From NCBI RefSeq assembly GCF_015351405.1, contig NZ_JADKMY010000001.1, forward strand, positions 806,001 through 870,000: a stretch of DNA of 64,000 nt. Direction: 5' to 3'. This DNA comes from Corynebacterium suicordis DSM 45110. Its GTDB lineage: Bacteria > Actinomycetota > Actinomycetes > Mycobacteriales > Mycobacteriaceae. Positions 17,242-25,855 of this stretch are shown one piece after another. The position numbers and the translations under genes are program-made. The notes beneath the pieces were generated by a model. That model made no database searches and was not told where the DNA came from. It was given only the letters and a program-made list of their open reading frames with translations. Positions within the stretch are counted from its first letter, which is position 1; every line of letters starts with the position of its first letter.

Positions 17242-17757
17242 CTAAATATTTGCCGCCGAGCTTTGTGGAGCTTCCTCAACCGGCACTGCCAGGCCAGTGA
17301 TCAGGTCTGCGGGATCCATGTCTGGGGTGGGCATGGTGTCATACGCCTCCCAGGAGGGAGCACCATAGGTGTGACCGGCATCAGTGATCTGCGCGAGGAA
17401 GTCTTCCCATGCCTGGGGAAGCAGGTCATACGAGCCGTGGTGCTTGCTGATTGCCAACCGTCCCTCGGGGAGGGAAGAGTTCCGGATGAAGAATTCTCCG
17501 CTCTGAACCTCTTCCTTGATGGGCTCCTCCACTGGGAAGCCGATTTCCAGGGTCGCGGTGTCCGTGGGCGGGGCGTCATAACGTGCGAATGCCGGACCGG
17601 CTGGGGTGAACGTGCCCGCGGCGATCTGCTGGCCGAGTGCGGTGAAAGCGGGATCGAAGAGCTCCTGGATCCGGGACATGGGCCAATCCTCCGCGCGGAT
17701 TGTCACCGTGGACATGCCGGGGAAATCGATGATCTGGAATGGGTCGATGGTGCTCAT
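17242..17757 (-). CDS. GyrI-like (effector-binding fold) protein
   Basis: A 171-residue stand-alone protein with the SOUL/GyrI effector-binding fold found as the ligand domain of AraC/MerR regulators. It has MSTVTIRAEDWPMSRIQ followed by a duplicated β-α-β layout, a FPVEEPI strand and ISKHHGSYDLLPQAWEDF, which matches the family's H-x-G-x-Y segment. There is no DNA-binding domain, so it is not a regulator by itself. Relatives bind drugs or inhibit gyrase; the ligand here is unknown. The ATG at 17757 is preceded by an AGGTGAA site. Monocistronic. Confidence 0.78.
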   Translation of the reverse strand: MSTIDPFQIIDFPGMSTVTIRAEDWPMSRIQELFDPAFTALGQQIAAGTFTPAGPAFARYDAPPTDTATLEIGFPVEEPIKEEVQSGEFFIRNSSLPEGRLAISKHHGSYDLLPQAWEDFLAQITDAGHTYGAPSWEAYDTMPTPDMDPADLITGLAVPVEEAPQSSAANI

Positions 17758-17868
17758 ATTTCACCTTTGTTCAGCGGGATCGGAAAGAACCTCGTTAGTA
17801 CTTTTACTTATACACTAGCGATAACCATTGGGGGAAGATACCGCTGACGAGCAAACGTGACCAGTGCC

Positions 17869-18941
17869 CTAATCCCTGGGGCCGGGATCCTGCGGCACCA
17901 TGCGCCGGACACCCCACACCCGCTGCAACTGCTGCGGGTTCTCCGCAGAATAACCCCAAGCCACCACGCCGATAGCCACGATGGCTCCGATCAGCGTTTC
18001 CACGAAGCGAGCCGCAAGCAGTTCTCCCAGACCCATGGGAGCTGCAAGCTGAGTCATCATCAGCGCCACCGGGGTGATGAAGTGCAACGCCAGGGAGTAA
18101 TTGCGCCTGATATAGAGCTCGCCCAAGAACTGCAGCAAGATGATCCACACCACGAACTGCCACGGCAGAGTGGGAAATGAGAGCAGAAATCCGGCGAGCA
18201 CCACGCCCGCGAAGCTGCCGAGGATGCGGTGCAGAGCGCGCACAAAGCGATCCCGGTGACGCGGCGGAGTGATGGGGGCCACCGCCGCAACCATTGCCCA
18301 GTATGGGTGCGACAACCCGGAGATACCCTGCACAGACAAGATGCCGATTGCGCCCGCGATCAAGGGCGCGAGCAGGAATCGCAGCCCATGGCCTCGAATC
18401 TCGTCGGAAGAGAGGGGAGCTGGCATCGGCAACTCTGGGATGCCTCGGCCTTCACCGATGAGGTGAGCACTCAACCCCAGCAACAGACTCAACGCCGCCG
18501 AAGCCGCCGCGACCCCGAAAGCAATGAGGGGATGCGCCCCACCGTGGACCGAACCACCGCGGCGGTGGCGAAGATGAAGAACACCGAGCCAGGGGGCGTG
18601 AGAGCGAAGCGCGCCGCGGTCATAGCCGTGAGGCTGGAGATGACAGCAGTGACCAGCATGACCGTCCACGCGCGGGCGCCAAACCAACTCATCGTGGCGC
18701 CGATTGTCACGCAGAGCGTGAGGAGCGCGCCGGCCAAGGCCTGCTTGAACACGCGAGACCTGGGGGTTTCATGCCGGGCATAGATGCCGGTGAAGGCACC
18801 AAACGTCGCGTAAATGGCGAGATCCAGCCGGTGAGTGGCGAGAAGCAGCAGCAAAGGAATGGCCACGCCTATGGCAATGCGGAAGGCGGGAATATGGTCT
18901 CGACGCGCTGGTTCGAGCCCGAATAATTCCCGATACTGCAT
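17869..18941 (-). pseudogene. FUSC-family membrane protein, frameshifted
   Basis: The reading frame starts at ATG 18941 and encodes the N-terminal half of a FUSC-type (aromatic-acid/fusaric-acid resistance exporter-like) membrane protein, with about five helices. In-frame translation goes wrong near codon 135. The family sequence resumes in the next frame as AHPLIAFGVAAASAAL and runs to 17869 with five more helices and the family's YWAMVAAVAPI segment. One extra G in the run of four at 18537–18540 (minus-strand GTGGGGCG) would restore a single frame of about 357 residues. This is a recent one-base deletion, a phase-variable tract or a sequence error. As given, the product is broken. Confidence 0.85.
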
Positions 18942-19084
18942 GCTCTCTCCTCGTCATCGCTGTGCTCTTTTACGCTCTCCGTGCCCGATGTTAGTCCTTG
19001 CCCCGGACAGCGCTGCCCGCGGTCTGGCCCGCTTGGACTGCGCCGGCAATGCCCAGCGCGTAAGAAGTCTCTACGTTGGAAGGT

Positions 19085-19510
19085 ATGAAGAACATCGATA
19101 TCGCCAAAGTCCATGACCTGCGTTCCGGAGAAGATGATCCGGACGGAACCAACGTGCTGGTAGACCGCATATGGCCACGCGGAGTGGCCAAAGATGATGT
19201 GGATCTGGCCGAGTGGCTCAAGGAAGTGGCCCCTTCGCCGGACCTGCGCAAATGGTTTGATCACGATGAAGACAAGTTCGATGATTTCACCAAGAAGTAC
19301 CGCAAGGAGCTGGATGAAATCCGCAAGGAACTGGACGATTCTGATTCCGACGATGAAGACGAGCTTTCCGATGCTGCTAAGGATCTCGCGACGCTGCTCA
19401 AGCTAGCGAAAAAGGCAAGTAAGACCACACCACTGGTGCTGGTGTACGGCGCGAAGGATCGTGAAATCAACCATGCGAACGTGTTGGCCGACTGGCTCGG
19501 GGATCAGTAG
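19085..19510 (+). CDS. DUF488 family protein
   Basis: A 141-residue cytosolic protein with the DUF488 signature: LVDRIWPRGVAKDDVDLAEWLKEVAPSP split over residues about 28–55, then the aspartate-rich helical section and a C-terminal LVLVYGAKDREINHA strand-loop. The family has no proven activity. An unusually acidic D/E stretch (about residues 84–98, DDSDSDDEDE) is inserted in the middle helix. The ATG at 19085 is chosen because GGAAGG sits five bases upstream; a TTG at 19076 is in frame but overlaps that site. Its stop overlaps the next gene's GTG by one base, so the two form an operon. Confidence 0.8.
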   Translation: MKNIDIAKVHDLRSGEDDPDGTNVLVDRIWPRGVAKDDVDLAEWLKEVAPSPDLRKWFDHDEDKFDDFTKKYRKELDEIRKELDDSDSDDEDELSDAAKDLATLLKLAKKASKTTPLVLVYGAKDREINHANVLADWLGDQ

Positions 19511-20127
19511 TGCCTGATCAGACTGTAGAAAAGCTTTTGGACAAGTACGGGCAGACGTTCGCCGAGCAAGCTCACATCACGTTGAACGACGACGCATCCT
19601 CGCCATCCCGGTTGCTCATGCTGTGCATGCTGCAGGCTAAGCCAATTTCGGCTGATAGAGCCGTGCAGGCACTACTGGAATTGAATAAAGAAAAGCTCAC
19701 CACTCCGGAGCGGGTGTGTGATGCGCGGCGTCGGCAATTCATCAACGCCTTCAAGAAGGCGGGTTATTCGCGCTACGACGAATCCTCCACCACCTACCTG
19801 CAAAAGGCCGCGCAGCGGGTGTGCGAGGAACACGACGGGGACATGCGCAAGATCCGTGATGCGAAGAACATCACCAAGGAGCTGCAAAAGTTCGAGGGCG
19901 TGGGACCTGCCTGTGCCGATATGTTTGCCCGAGAAGCTCAAGCGCTCTGGCCAGAATTAGCCCCGGCGATTGATAAGAAGGCGCAGCAGGGAGCGGAGAA
20001 GCTGGGCCTGCCCACCGATCCTGCAGAGCTCGCTGAGCTGGTGAACGCTGACGAACTTCCGCGCTTCGCGGCCGCGCTGGTGCGGGTGGCCCTAGATAAA
20101 TCTGATGGGGACCTGCTGGAGAGCTAG
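19510..20127 (+). CDS. Endonuclease III-like HhH DNA-repair fold protein
   Basis: A 205-residue helical protein with the HhH-GPD architecture of small DNA glycosylases. The middle contains the helix-hairpin-helix segment LQKFEGVGPACADMFAREAQ (residues about 122–141). The C-terminal [4Fe-4S] cysteines of classical Nth are absent, and I do not find the Lys/Asp catalytic pair clearly, so activity is uncertain. It could act on damaged bases or be a structural relative. The GTG at 19510 overlaps the DUF488 stop (TAGTG), so the pair is translationally coupled. Confidence 0.65.
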   Translation: MPDQTVEKLLDKYGQTFAEQAHITLNDDASSPSRLLMLCMLQAKPISADRAVQALLELNKEKLTTPERVCDARRRQFINAFKKAGYSRYDESSTTYLQKAAQRVCEEHDGDMRKIRDAKNITKELQKFEGVGPACADMFAREAQALWPELAPAIDKKAQQGAEKLGLPTDPAELAELVNADELPRFAAALVRVALDKSDGDLLES

Positions 20128-20133
20128 CGCGGA

Positions 20134-20683
20134 TTAGCCCCTCGGCGAAGGCATCCACACCTCAGCTTCGGAATCCTCTGGGTAGTAGTGACCGTTGGGG
20201 ATGGTCTGCAGCTCGATGAGCATTCCCCAGGGAGCCTTCACATATACGCTGCCGTTTCCGGGGGAGTCCTCGTAGCGGCTGTTGCCGTGGATCTCAAACA
20301 AGGCCTCGCCACCGGCGGCAACCAAGCGCTCGAGAGAACCAGGCAGGTCATCCACGTAGCAGCAGAAGTGATTGAGCCCGAAATCCGCCAAGCCGGCGGC
20401 AGCGCGCTGCCGCCGCTGATCTCAAATACCTCCAGGCCTGGGCCTTCGCCGATCACAAACATGCGCTGCTTGTGGATTGCAGCTCCAGAGGGGAGGCCAA
20501 GTTGCTGCTCTACTTCTTCACCGCTGCGCGGCTCTTCCTCGGTGGTGAGTCCGTCGTAGGACACCTTCGCACCCAGTCCATCTTTGAAGAAGCGCGTAGC
20601 TTCCTCAAGATCCGGAACCGTGATGCCAAGGTGCTGAATTCCGCGCGGGAGCGGCTGAGAATCTGTGTGGTTGCTGATGACAT
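20134..20683 (-). pseudogene. VOC-family gene broken by frameshift(s)
   Basis: A second glyoxalase/VOC gene in two disconnected frames. The 5' part reads GIQHLGITVPDLEEATRFF … VFEISGGSA. It then passes into the wrong frame around 20385–20415, where the proper continuation LADFGLNHFCCYVDDL resumes one frame over and runs to 20134 (…APWGMLIELQTIP). The 5' part also has no ATG, GTG or TTG in its own frame back to a stop at 20757. The nearest ATG (20683) is in another frame, which suggests a second small indel near the start. The gene is most likely decayed. Confidence 0.78.
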
Positions 20684-20790
20684 TCGAGTATGCCGGCAGT
20701 CTGGATATGGCTCCGGGCGCTGCTTGATTATTGAACTGAAAAGTGAAGTGACTTAGCTAGAACAAACAACGAGATGTAAGGCGGGCGAGC

Positions 20791-21180
20791 ATGTCCCAGG
20801 ATTCTTCCAACGGCACAGGCAACGATTCTCCTGTATTGCCACCATGCCCCGAATGCGGCGAGGAGTACACCTACGAACAAGGTGCGCTGCTGGTGTGCCC
20901 AATGTGTGCGCACGAATGGGTCCAGGATGGGGAAGGCCAGGCGTCGGAAAACGATGGGGAAGTGCGCGATGCGGTGGGAAACGTGCTGGCGGATGGCGAT
21001 ACTGTCTCCATCGTGAAGAGCCTCAAAGTCTCCGGCAAGGGCGGCGGCACCATCAAGATCGGGACCAAGGTCAAGGGAATCCGGTTGCTCTCAGAACCTG
21101 TCAATGACCATGACATCGATGCCACGGTTCCTGGCTTCGGAAAGATTCATTTGAAGTCTTCCGTAGTGAAAAAGTCCTAA
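20791..21180 (+). CDS. yjdM: YjdM/PhnA family zinc-ribbon protein
   Basis: A 129-residue protein of the PhnA/YjdM family. An N-terminal zinc ribbon with CPECG and CPMCAHEW (Cys pairs about residues 19/22 and 36/39) is followed by the SH3-like C-terminal domain with VRDAVGNVLADGDTV and SLKVSGKGGGTIKIG. The family name comes from a phosphonoacetate hydrolase misassignment; E. coli YjdM is not itself that enzyme and its function is unsettled. Residues 1–14 are a Ser/Asn/Gly-rich extension. It is a single gene, with an ATG at 20791 after a GGCGGGCGAGC leader. Confidence 0.88.
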   Translation: MSQDSSNGTGNDSPVLPPCPECGEEYTYEQGALLVCPMCAHEWVQDGEGQASENDGEVRDAVGNVLADGDTVSIVKSLKVSGKGGGTIKIGTKVKGIRLLSEPVNDHDIDATVPGFGKIHLKSSVVKKS

Positions 21181-21254
21181 GCAACCCTAGGCAACCCCGA
21201 GCTAAAAGCAGCCGATGAGCGCAAACGGGTGCGCGTTGGTCATAAGTATCTCTC

Positions 21255-22442
21255 ATGACCCGAACCTCCCGTTTTCGGTTAGAGCCGATGCGCCCGCGCG
21301 ACCCCTCCGAGGAAGGCCGCACGGCATCCTCCCTGGAGCTGTTCTTTGACCTCGTTTTCGTCGTAGCCGTGAGCGTTGCCTCGGTGCAGCTCCACCACGC
21401 GCTGACAGAAGGTCACGTGTGGGAGGGGATTTTTCACTACGCCATCGCGTTTTTCAGCATCTGGTGGTCGTGGATGAACTTCACCTGGTTCGCCACCTCA
21501 TTCGATAACGATGACTGGCTCTACCGCGTTCTCACCTTCGTTCAGATGGCCGGGGTGCTGGTGCTCGCATCCGGTATCGGCCCCGCGTTCGAGGACGGGG
21601 ATTTCACCGTCCTGGTGCTGGCTTATGTGGTGATGCGCTTGTCCATGGTGGCTCAATGGCTCCGCGCTGCGTGGGGTGCGGAGGAGACGCGCCGGGCGGC
21701 ACTGTTGTACGCGGGCGGAGTGGCCTTCGTGCAGCTCCTGTGGGTAGGCAGCCTGTGGTTGCCTGGGCCGATCCACACGGTGTCCCTGGTTGTCCTCATT
21801 CTGTGTGAGCTCAGCGTCCCCATCATCGCCGAGCGCAAGCAGCGCACCCCCTCGCACCCGCATCACATCACGGAGCGCTATGGCCTCTTCACGCTGATCT
21901 TGCTGGGCGAAAGCCTGCTGGGTTCAGCCAACGCGATTATCGAGAGCCTGCATTCCGGGGAGGATCAGGCCCCACTGGTTCGTCTGGGAGTGCTGGCCCT
22001 GGTGGCCACCGCGGCACTGTGGTGGATCTACTTCTGGCCACCGCATCACCGCGCAATCAAAACTTTTGCCGGGTCTCTGCTGTACGGCTACGGCCACTAT
22101 TTCATCTTCGCTGCCGCCGGTGCGTTCTCCGCTGGCATTGAGCTGGAGATCGACGTACTCACCGGCCACACCGACGTCACCCAACCGGGAGCCTCCTTCG
22201 CCTACACAATCCCGCTGGCCATCTTCATCATCGGCGTGTGGCTCCTGACCATCCGCCGGAACGCCGACCGGATTGTGAACATTGCGGTGCCGCTGGCCGG
22301 GTTCCTGGTGCTCATCGACCCCCTGATCCCCGTTCCCTTCGCGCTCACCGTGGTGATCCTGGTGGCAGTGGTTGCGGTTCTTGTTTGGCGACGCCCCCTC
22401 GGCGATCAACAACCCCAGCAATCCCCTGTGGTCAGCTTATAG
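21255..22442 (+). CDS. LtrA-family (low temperature requirement A) membrane protein
   Basis: A 395-residue membrane protein of the LtrA family. After a basic start comes the hallmark SLELFFDLVFVVAVS (residues about 27–41). About ten further helices follow, with YAIAFFSIWWSWMNFTWFATSFDNDD and the later HITERYGLFTLILLGES, all conserved in the family. The biochemical role is unknown; the Listeria member was named for cold growth. ATG at 21255, no clear ribosome site. The stop overlaps the converging acyltransferase gene by six bases. Confidence 0.86.
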   Translation: MTRTSRFRLEPMRPRDPSEEGRTASSLELFFDLVFVVAVSVASVQLHHALTEGHVWEGIFHYAIAFFSIWWSWMNFTWFATSFDNDDWLYRVLTFVQMAGVLVLASGIGPAFEDGDFTVLVLAYVVMRLSMVAQWLRAAWGAEETRRAALLYAGGVAFVQLLWVGSLWLPGPIHTVSLVVLILCELSVPIIAERKQRTPSHPHHITERYGLFTLILLGESLLGSANAIIESLHSGEDQAPLVRLGVLALVATAALWWIYFWPPHHRAIKTFAGSLLYGYGHYFIFAAAGAFSAGIELEIDVLTGHTDVTQPGASFAYTIPLAIFIIGVWLLTIRRNADRIVNIAVPLAGFLVLIDPLIPVPFALTVVILVAVVAVLVWRRPLGDQQPQQSPVVSL

Positions 22443-23003
22443 CTCCTCGCGCAAGCGGGGGATAGCACGATTCTCGGGTGCGAATCCAGCCTTGTCCTTG
22501 AAGAATTCGCGGATGAAATCCATGTCCTCGGTCACGTTTCCGGAGAGTTCAAACGTGGGTCCAAGACCGGTAGACATTGTGTTCCTATCGACGAATGCCA
22601 AGGTAACCGGCATGCCGGTGTCCCGAGCGATGCGGTAGAAACCGGATTTCCAGTATTCGTTCTTCTTGCGGGTGCCATCGGGAGTGATGACCAATCCCAG
22701 GGACTCATTGGTGGAGAACTTTTCCACGATTTCTTTGACGAATTTCCGCGGGTTCTCCCGATCCACCGGGATACCTCCCAGGGCACGCATGATGGGCCCC
22801 TTGCGGCCCGAGAAAAGACTGTCTTTGCCGATCCACCGAATGTGGATATCCATGCTCCAGGCCACCGCCAGCATGAGGATGAAATCCCAGTTCGAGGTAT
22901 GCGGAGCGCCCACAAACACCACCGGCTTGTTTGGGGCGGGTTCAGTGACGAGCTTCCAGGGTGTGACGGCGAAGAATGCGCGGGCCAGAGTCTTTCGGAT
23001 CAT
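22437..23003 (-). CDS. PlsC-like acyltransferase
   Basis: A 188-residue lysophospholipid acyltransferase-type protein, expected to acylate a glycerolipid or related acceptor at the inner face of the membrane. The catalytic H-x4-D motif is PHTSNWD (His35, Asp40). The second block GGIPVDRENP and the third VITPDGTRKK (about residues 104–113, in place of the usual EGTRS) are also present. It is shorter than typical PlsC (about 240 residues) and resembles the compact actinobacterial group that is annotated simply as acyltransferase. ATG at 23003. It overlaps the end of the LtrA gene convergently. Confidence 0.85.
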   Translation of the reverse strand: MIRKTLARAFFAVTPWKLVTEPAPNKPVVFVGAPHTSNWDFILMLAVAWSMDIHIRWIGKDSLFSGRKGPIMRALGGIPVDRENPRKFVKEIVEKFSTNESLGLVITPDGTRKKNEYWKSGFYRIARDTGMPVTLAFVDRNTMSTGLGPTFELSGNVTEDMDFIREFFKDKAGFAPENRAIPRLREEL

Positions 23004-23113
23004 GAGTCAGATACTAACTGTTCGCGCGGCCCGGCAAAGAAGCTGAGGCGAAAGGGTGCCATTTAAGAATTTTTACTGATAGATTTGCCGAGGTTCACTA
23101 AGAAAGAAGAAAT

Positions 23114-23641
23114 ATGGCAAACACTGTCGCAGTAATCATGGCTGCTGGCTTAGCCGCAGCATCCTCCCTGGGAATTTCAGTTCCCGCCGTTCCCTACGCC
23201 GGTGTCAACGTCTCCGCTGAAACCAGCCCACAGGCAATCGTGGCGCATGTGGAAGCCTTCACCGGCGCGCCGATCGTCATCCTCGGGGCAAGGCTCAACC
23301 CTGATTGCTCCACCCCCGGTGTGCTGCAGCAGCGCCTGGACCGGGCAGCCGCTTTTAGCCGCATCCACCCCGAGACCCCGGTGTACGTGACGGGAGGCAG
23401 GACTCAGCCTTCTTGCCCCATCACTGAAGCTGCCGCGATGGAACTGGGCTTGCGTGCACGCCTGGTGCCGAACGCGATCTACCGGGAAGACGCTGCCGGA
23501 AGCACCGTGCAGAATGCTGCCTTTGTGTCCCGCATGATCGGCGACCGCGCGGTGATCGTCACCAGCCAGGATCACCTGCCTCGAGCCTTGCGCAACTTCC
23601 AGGACGCAGGCGTTCGCCGCGCAGTGGGCCTCGCAGCCTAA
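23114..23641 (+). CDS. YdcF/ElyC (DUF218) family protein, exported
   Basis: A 175-residue protein with a probable signal sequence (residues 1–about 26, hydrophobic and Ala-rich, ending VSAET region) followed by a DUF218 domain: IVILGARLN, LQQRLDRAAAFSR, VYVTGGRTQ, a TEAAAMELGL helix and VTSQDHLPRALRNF. YdcF/SanA/ElyC proteins bind nucleotides or lipid-linked sugars and act in envelope integrity; the precise substrate is unknown. ATG at 23114, with AAGAAAGAAG upstream. Single gene. Confidence 0.82.
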   Translation: MANTVAVIMAAGLAAASSLGISVPAVPYAGVNVSAETSPQAIVAHVEAFTGAPIVILGARLNPDCSTPGVLQQRLDRAAAFSRIHPETPVYVTGGRTQPSCPITEAAAMELGLRARLVPNAIYREDAAGSTVQNAAFVSRMIGDRAVIVTSQDHLPRALRNFQDAGVRRAVGLAA

Positions 23642-23719
23642 GCCACTGTCTACATTGGTGCCTAGACTGTTGGCGAACTAAGCCACCGGCGAAGCCAATG
23701 AGGAAAGGTGCGACGCTGC

Positions 23720-24229
23720 ATGACATCCCCGGACAACATCCTGCTGCATCTCCCACCTGAGCAGACGCAGCAGATCAGGGATATCTACGCAGAGCTTGCC
23801 TTGCGGGGTTTCCCGCAGCATAACCAAACTCCGCACATCACCATCACCTTCTCGCCCCACATGTGTGCCGAGGCGGTGGAATGCGCCGCCGAACTCCTGC
23901 CGCAGGTCATTCCAGCCACGTTTTCCCGTCGCGGAATGGTGGTCTTCGGCACCAAGCGCAAGCAGACTGTCGCCTGGCTCTTGGAGACCTCTGATGAGTT
24001 GGAGGTGGCGTCGAGAAAAATCTCGGAGAAAAACCCCGACGGACGCGGCCCACGATGGATCCCGCATCTGACCATGGGCCTGCGGCTGCAAAAAGAGGAT
24101 GTGCCGGGGTACATGCGGGCGCTCGATGAGGTCACTCCCACCAGGTTCAACGAGCTGCATGCCACGCGTGCTGCCCTCTGGCGACCGCGCACCCAGGAGC
24201 TGACCGTGCTGGCGGGGGATTTAGGGTGA
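23720..24229 (+). CDS. 2'-5' RNA ligase/2H phosphoesterase family protein
   Basis: A 169-residue member of the 2H phosphoesterase superfamily with both H-x-T/S-x motifs: HITI (His39–Thr41) and HLTM (His116–Thr118), which form the catalytic centre for 2',3'-cyclic phosphates or 2'-5' linkages. The spacing and length suit the LigT/YjcG group. ATG at 23720 is preceded by AGGAAAGG at 23701; an in-frame GTG at 23708 would overlap that site. One copy of the recurrent GTGGCGTCGAGAAAA motif lies in this gene (24004–24019). Confidence 0.83.
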   Translation: MTSPDNILLHLPPEQTQQIRDIYAELALRGFPQHNQTPHITITFSPHMCAEAVECAAELLPQVIPATFSRRGMVVFGTKRKQTVAWLLETSDELEVASRKISEKNPDGRGPRWIPHLTMGLRLQKEDVPGYMRALDEVTPTRFNELHATRAALWRPRTQELTVLAGDLG

Positions 24230-24293
24230 GGCAGGGTCACGCTAGACTTCCTTACACCGCCTGCTGACCCAGACCCCTTGGAGATTGAATTAC

Positions 24294-24950
24294 ATGCTGT
24301 ACGCCGTGAGTTTCGCACTGATTGATTCCTTCAATGTGCTGCTCATCGGCGTTCTTTTCGCGGCGGCTGTCATACATGCGCGCCGCGATTCTTTCGGGAA
24401 AGTGGCCGCGCTGCTGATCGCGGGGGATTGGCTGGGAGTTTTTCTCCTCTCCTTGTTCACGATGCTGATTTTCGATGGCATCGGCGAGCTGGTGCAGCGA
24501 TTCCTCCATTCGCCGATCCTCGGCATCCTGCTGATCCTCACGGGCGTGGTCAGTGCGGTTTTGACCTATCGCGGTGGGGATCCGGCGCCCATGATCCACC
24601 GACTCTCCGCCCCCTTGCAAGTGCCCGGCCGCTCCACGTTCACGGCGGGCCTGTTTCTGGGTCTGGTGCAATCCGTCACCTCAATCCCGTTTTTCACCGG
24701 GCTGGCATTCCTCAGCGCGGCAGAGCTCGGCACGTTGACGCGCTGGTCAGGGGTGGTCCTGTACGCCACCTTGGCCCTGAGCCTGCCGATGATTTTCGGT
24801 GTGCTCATTGCTTTTATTCGACGCCACCCTGACTCTTCCGTGGCTCTATTCATCGAGAGGATTGGCGAGCGGAAAGACGCGACGATCGCGCTCTCCGGTT
24901 ATGCGGTGGCGGTGGTGCTGATTGCCCTGGGCATCGTGCACCTCCTCTGA
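24294..24950 (+). CDS. GAP/LysE-like integral membrane protein
   Basis: A 218-residue membrane protein with about six helices (roughly 3–24, 37–60, 74–92, 117–135, 142–164, 197–217). The start FALIDSFNVLLIGVLF and the LLILTGVVSAVL segment resemble the GAP/LysE/CcdA-like transporter group, where relatives are linked to export of small molecules or glycolipids. Assignment beyond membrane protein is uncertain. The ATG at 24294 has TTGGAG about ten bases upstream. It converges with the patatin gene after six bases. Confidence 0.68.
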   Translation: MLYAVSFALIDSFNVLLIGVLFAAAVIHARRDSFGKVAALLIAGDWLGVFLLSLFTMLIFDGIGELVQRFLHSPILGILLILTGVVSAVLTYRGGDPAPMIHRLSAPLQVPGRSTFTAGLFLGLVQSVTSIPFFTGLAFLSAAELGTLTRWSGVVLYATLALSLPMIFGVLIAFIRRHPDSSVALFIERIGERKDATIALSGYAVAVVLIALGIVHLL

Positions 24951-24956
24951 GGCGAG

Positions 24957-25838
24957 CTACTCCTGCAGGAAGTCCATGATGTCATCCCATTCCCGCACGG
25001 TTTGAGCCATGCCCGCGTTGAAGGAATCGCGCAGCTTGGTGAGGTTGCGCTCGGTGTTGGCGATGCGCATGTCATCCGGGTAGAACACCCGGGCCTTGCC
25101 TTCGGCCTCTAGATCCTCGATGAGTTTGGCTGTCTTGTTGTAGCGCAGATGTCGAGTCAGCATGGCTTCCGCTACCGCGGGGCGGGTGCGAAGCAATTGC
25201 TTGACTGCCGTGGTGCTGCGGGGAGCGACGCGGCGGAATCCGCGGGGGCGGGTGCGCACCACGAAGAACTTATCGAAACCATCCGCGATGGCGGCATCAA
25301 TCAGCAGCCCGCCGGAGGCGCCCAAAGCGCCATCCACGTATGCCACGCCATCGACAGTGGGGGTGCGCATTAATCCGGGCATGGTGCCGGAGCATCGCAG
25401 CTTGCGCATGAAGTCCTCGCGACCGGAGATATCCTCGCGGCCCCAGTACACGCTTTCCCCGTTATCTACCCGGGTAGCACCGATGCGAAACGGAGTCTCA
25501 TTGGCGGAGAACGTGTCCCAATCAAAAGGGAATTCCGAATCGGGGAGACCAGAGATCTCGTAGGCATACTCCCCATTGAAGTAGCCCGATCCGCGGAGGA
25601 AACTCCGCAGGCCACCCGCGCGGGGATCGGTGGCGAAATCCCCGAAGCTCCGCACCGCGCGGTTGCGATCCTTGGCCAGGAAGTTGGCGGTGTGGGTAGC
25701 GCCAGCGCTGACTCCGCCGACCCAGCCGAAGTTCACGTCCTTGGCGATCAGCTGATCCACCATGGGTGCCGTGTAGCTATTGCGCATTCCACCGCCTTCT
25801 AGGACGAGGGCGGTCGTGGGCGCGTTCAGCATAGACAA
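24957..25838 (-). CDS. Patatin-like phospholipase
   Basis: A 293-residue serine lipase of the patatin family. The oxyanion loop GGGMRN is at 15–20, the nucleophile elbow GVSAG at 42–46 (Ser44), and the dyad aspartate in VDGALGASGG (Asp168). These proteins release fatty acids from membrane phospholipids or lipid droplets. No signal peptide, so it is cytosolic. It resembles the YjjU-type bacterial group. The ATG at 25838 is used; a second ATG two codons in is possible. The DUF808 gene lies 17 bases upstream on the same strand, so they may be co-transcribed. Confidence 0.87.
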   Translation of the reverse strand: MSMLNAPTTALVLEGGGMRNSYTAPMVDQLIAKDVNFGWVGGVSAGATHTANFLAKDRNRAVRSFGDFATDPRAGGLRSFLRGSGYFNGEYAYEISGLPDSEFPFDWDTFSANETPFRIGATRVDNGESVYWGREDISGREDFMRKLRCSGTMPGLMRTPTVDGVAYVDGALGASGGLLIDAAIADGFDKFFVVRTRPRGFRRVAPRSTTAVKQLLRTRPAVAEAMLTRHLRYNKTAKLIEDLEAEGKARVFYPDDMRIANTERNLTKLRDSFNAGMAQTVREWDDIMDFLQE

Positions 25839-25855
25839 TCCTTTGCTCTGGCGGT

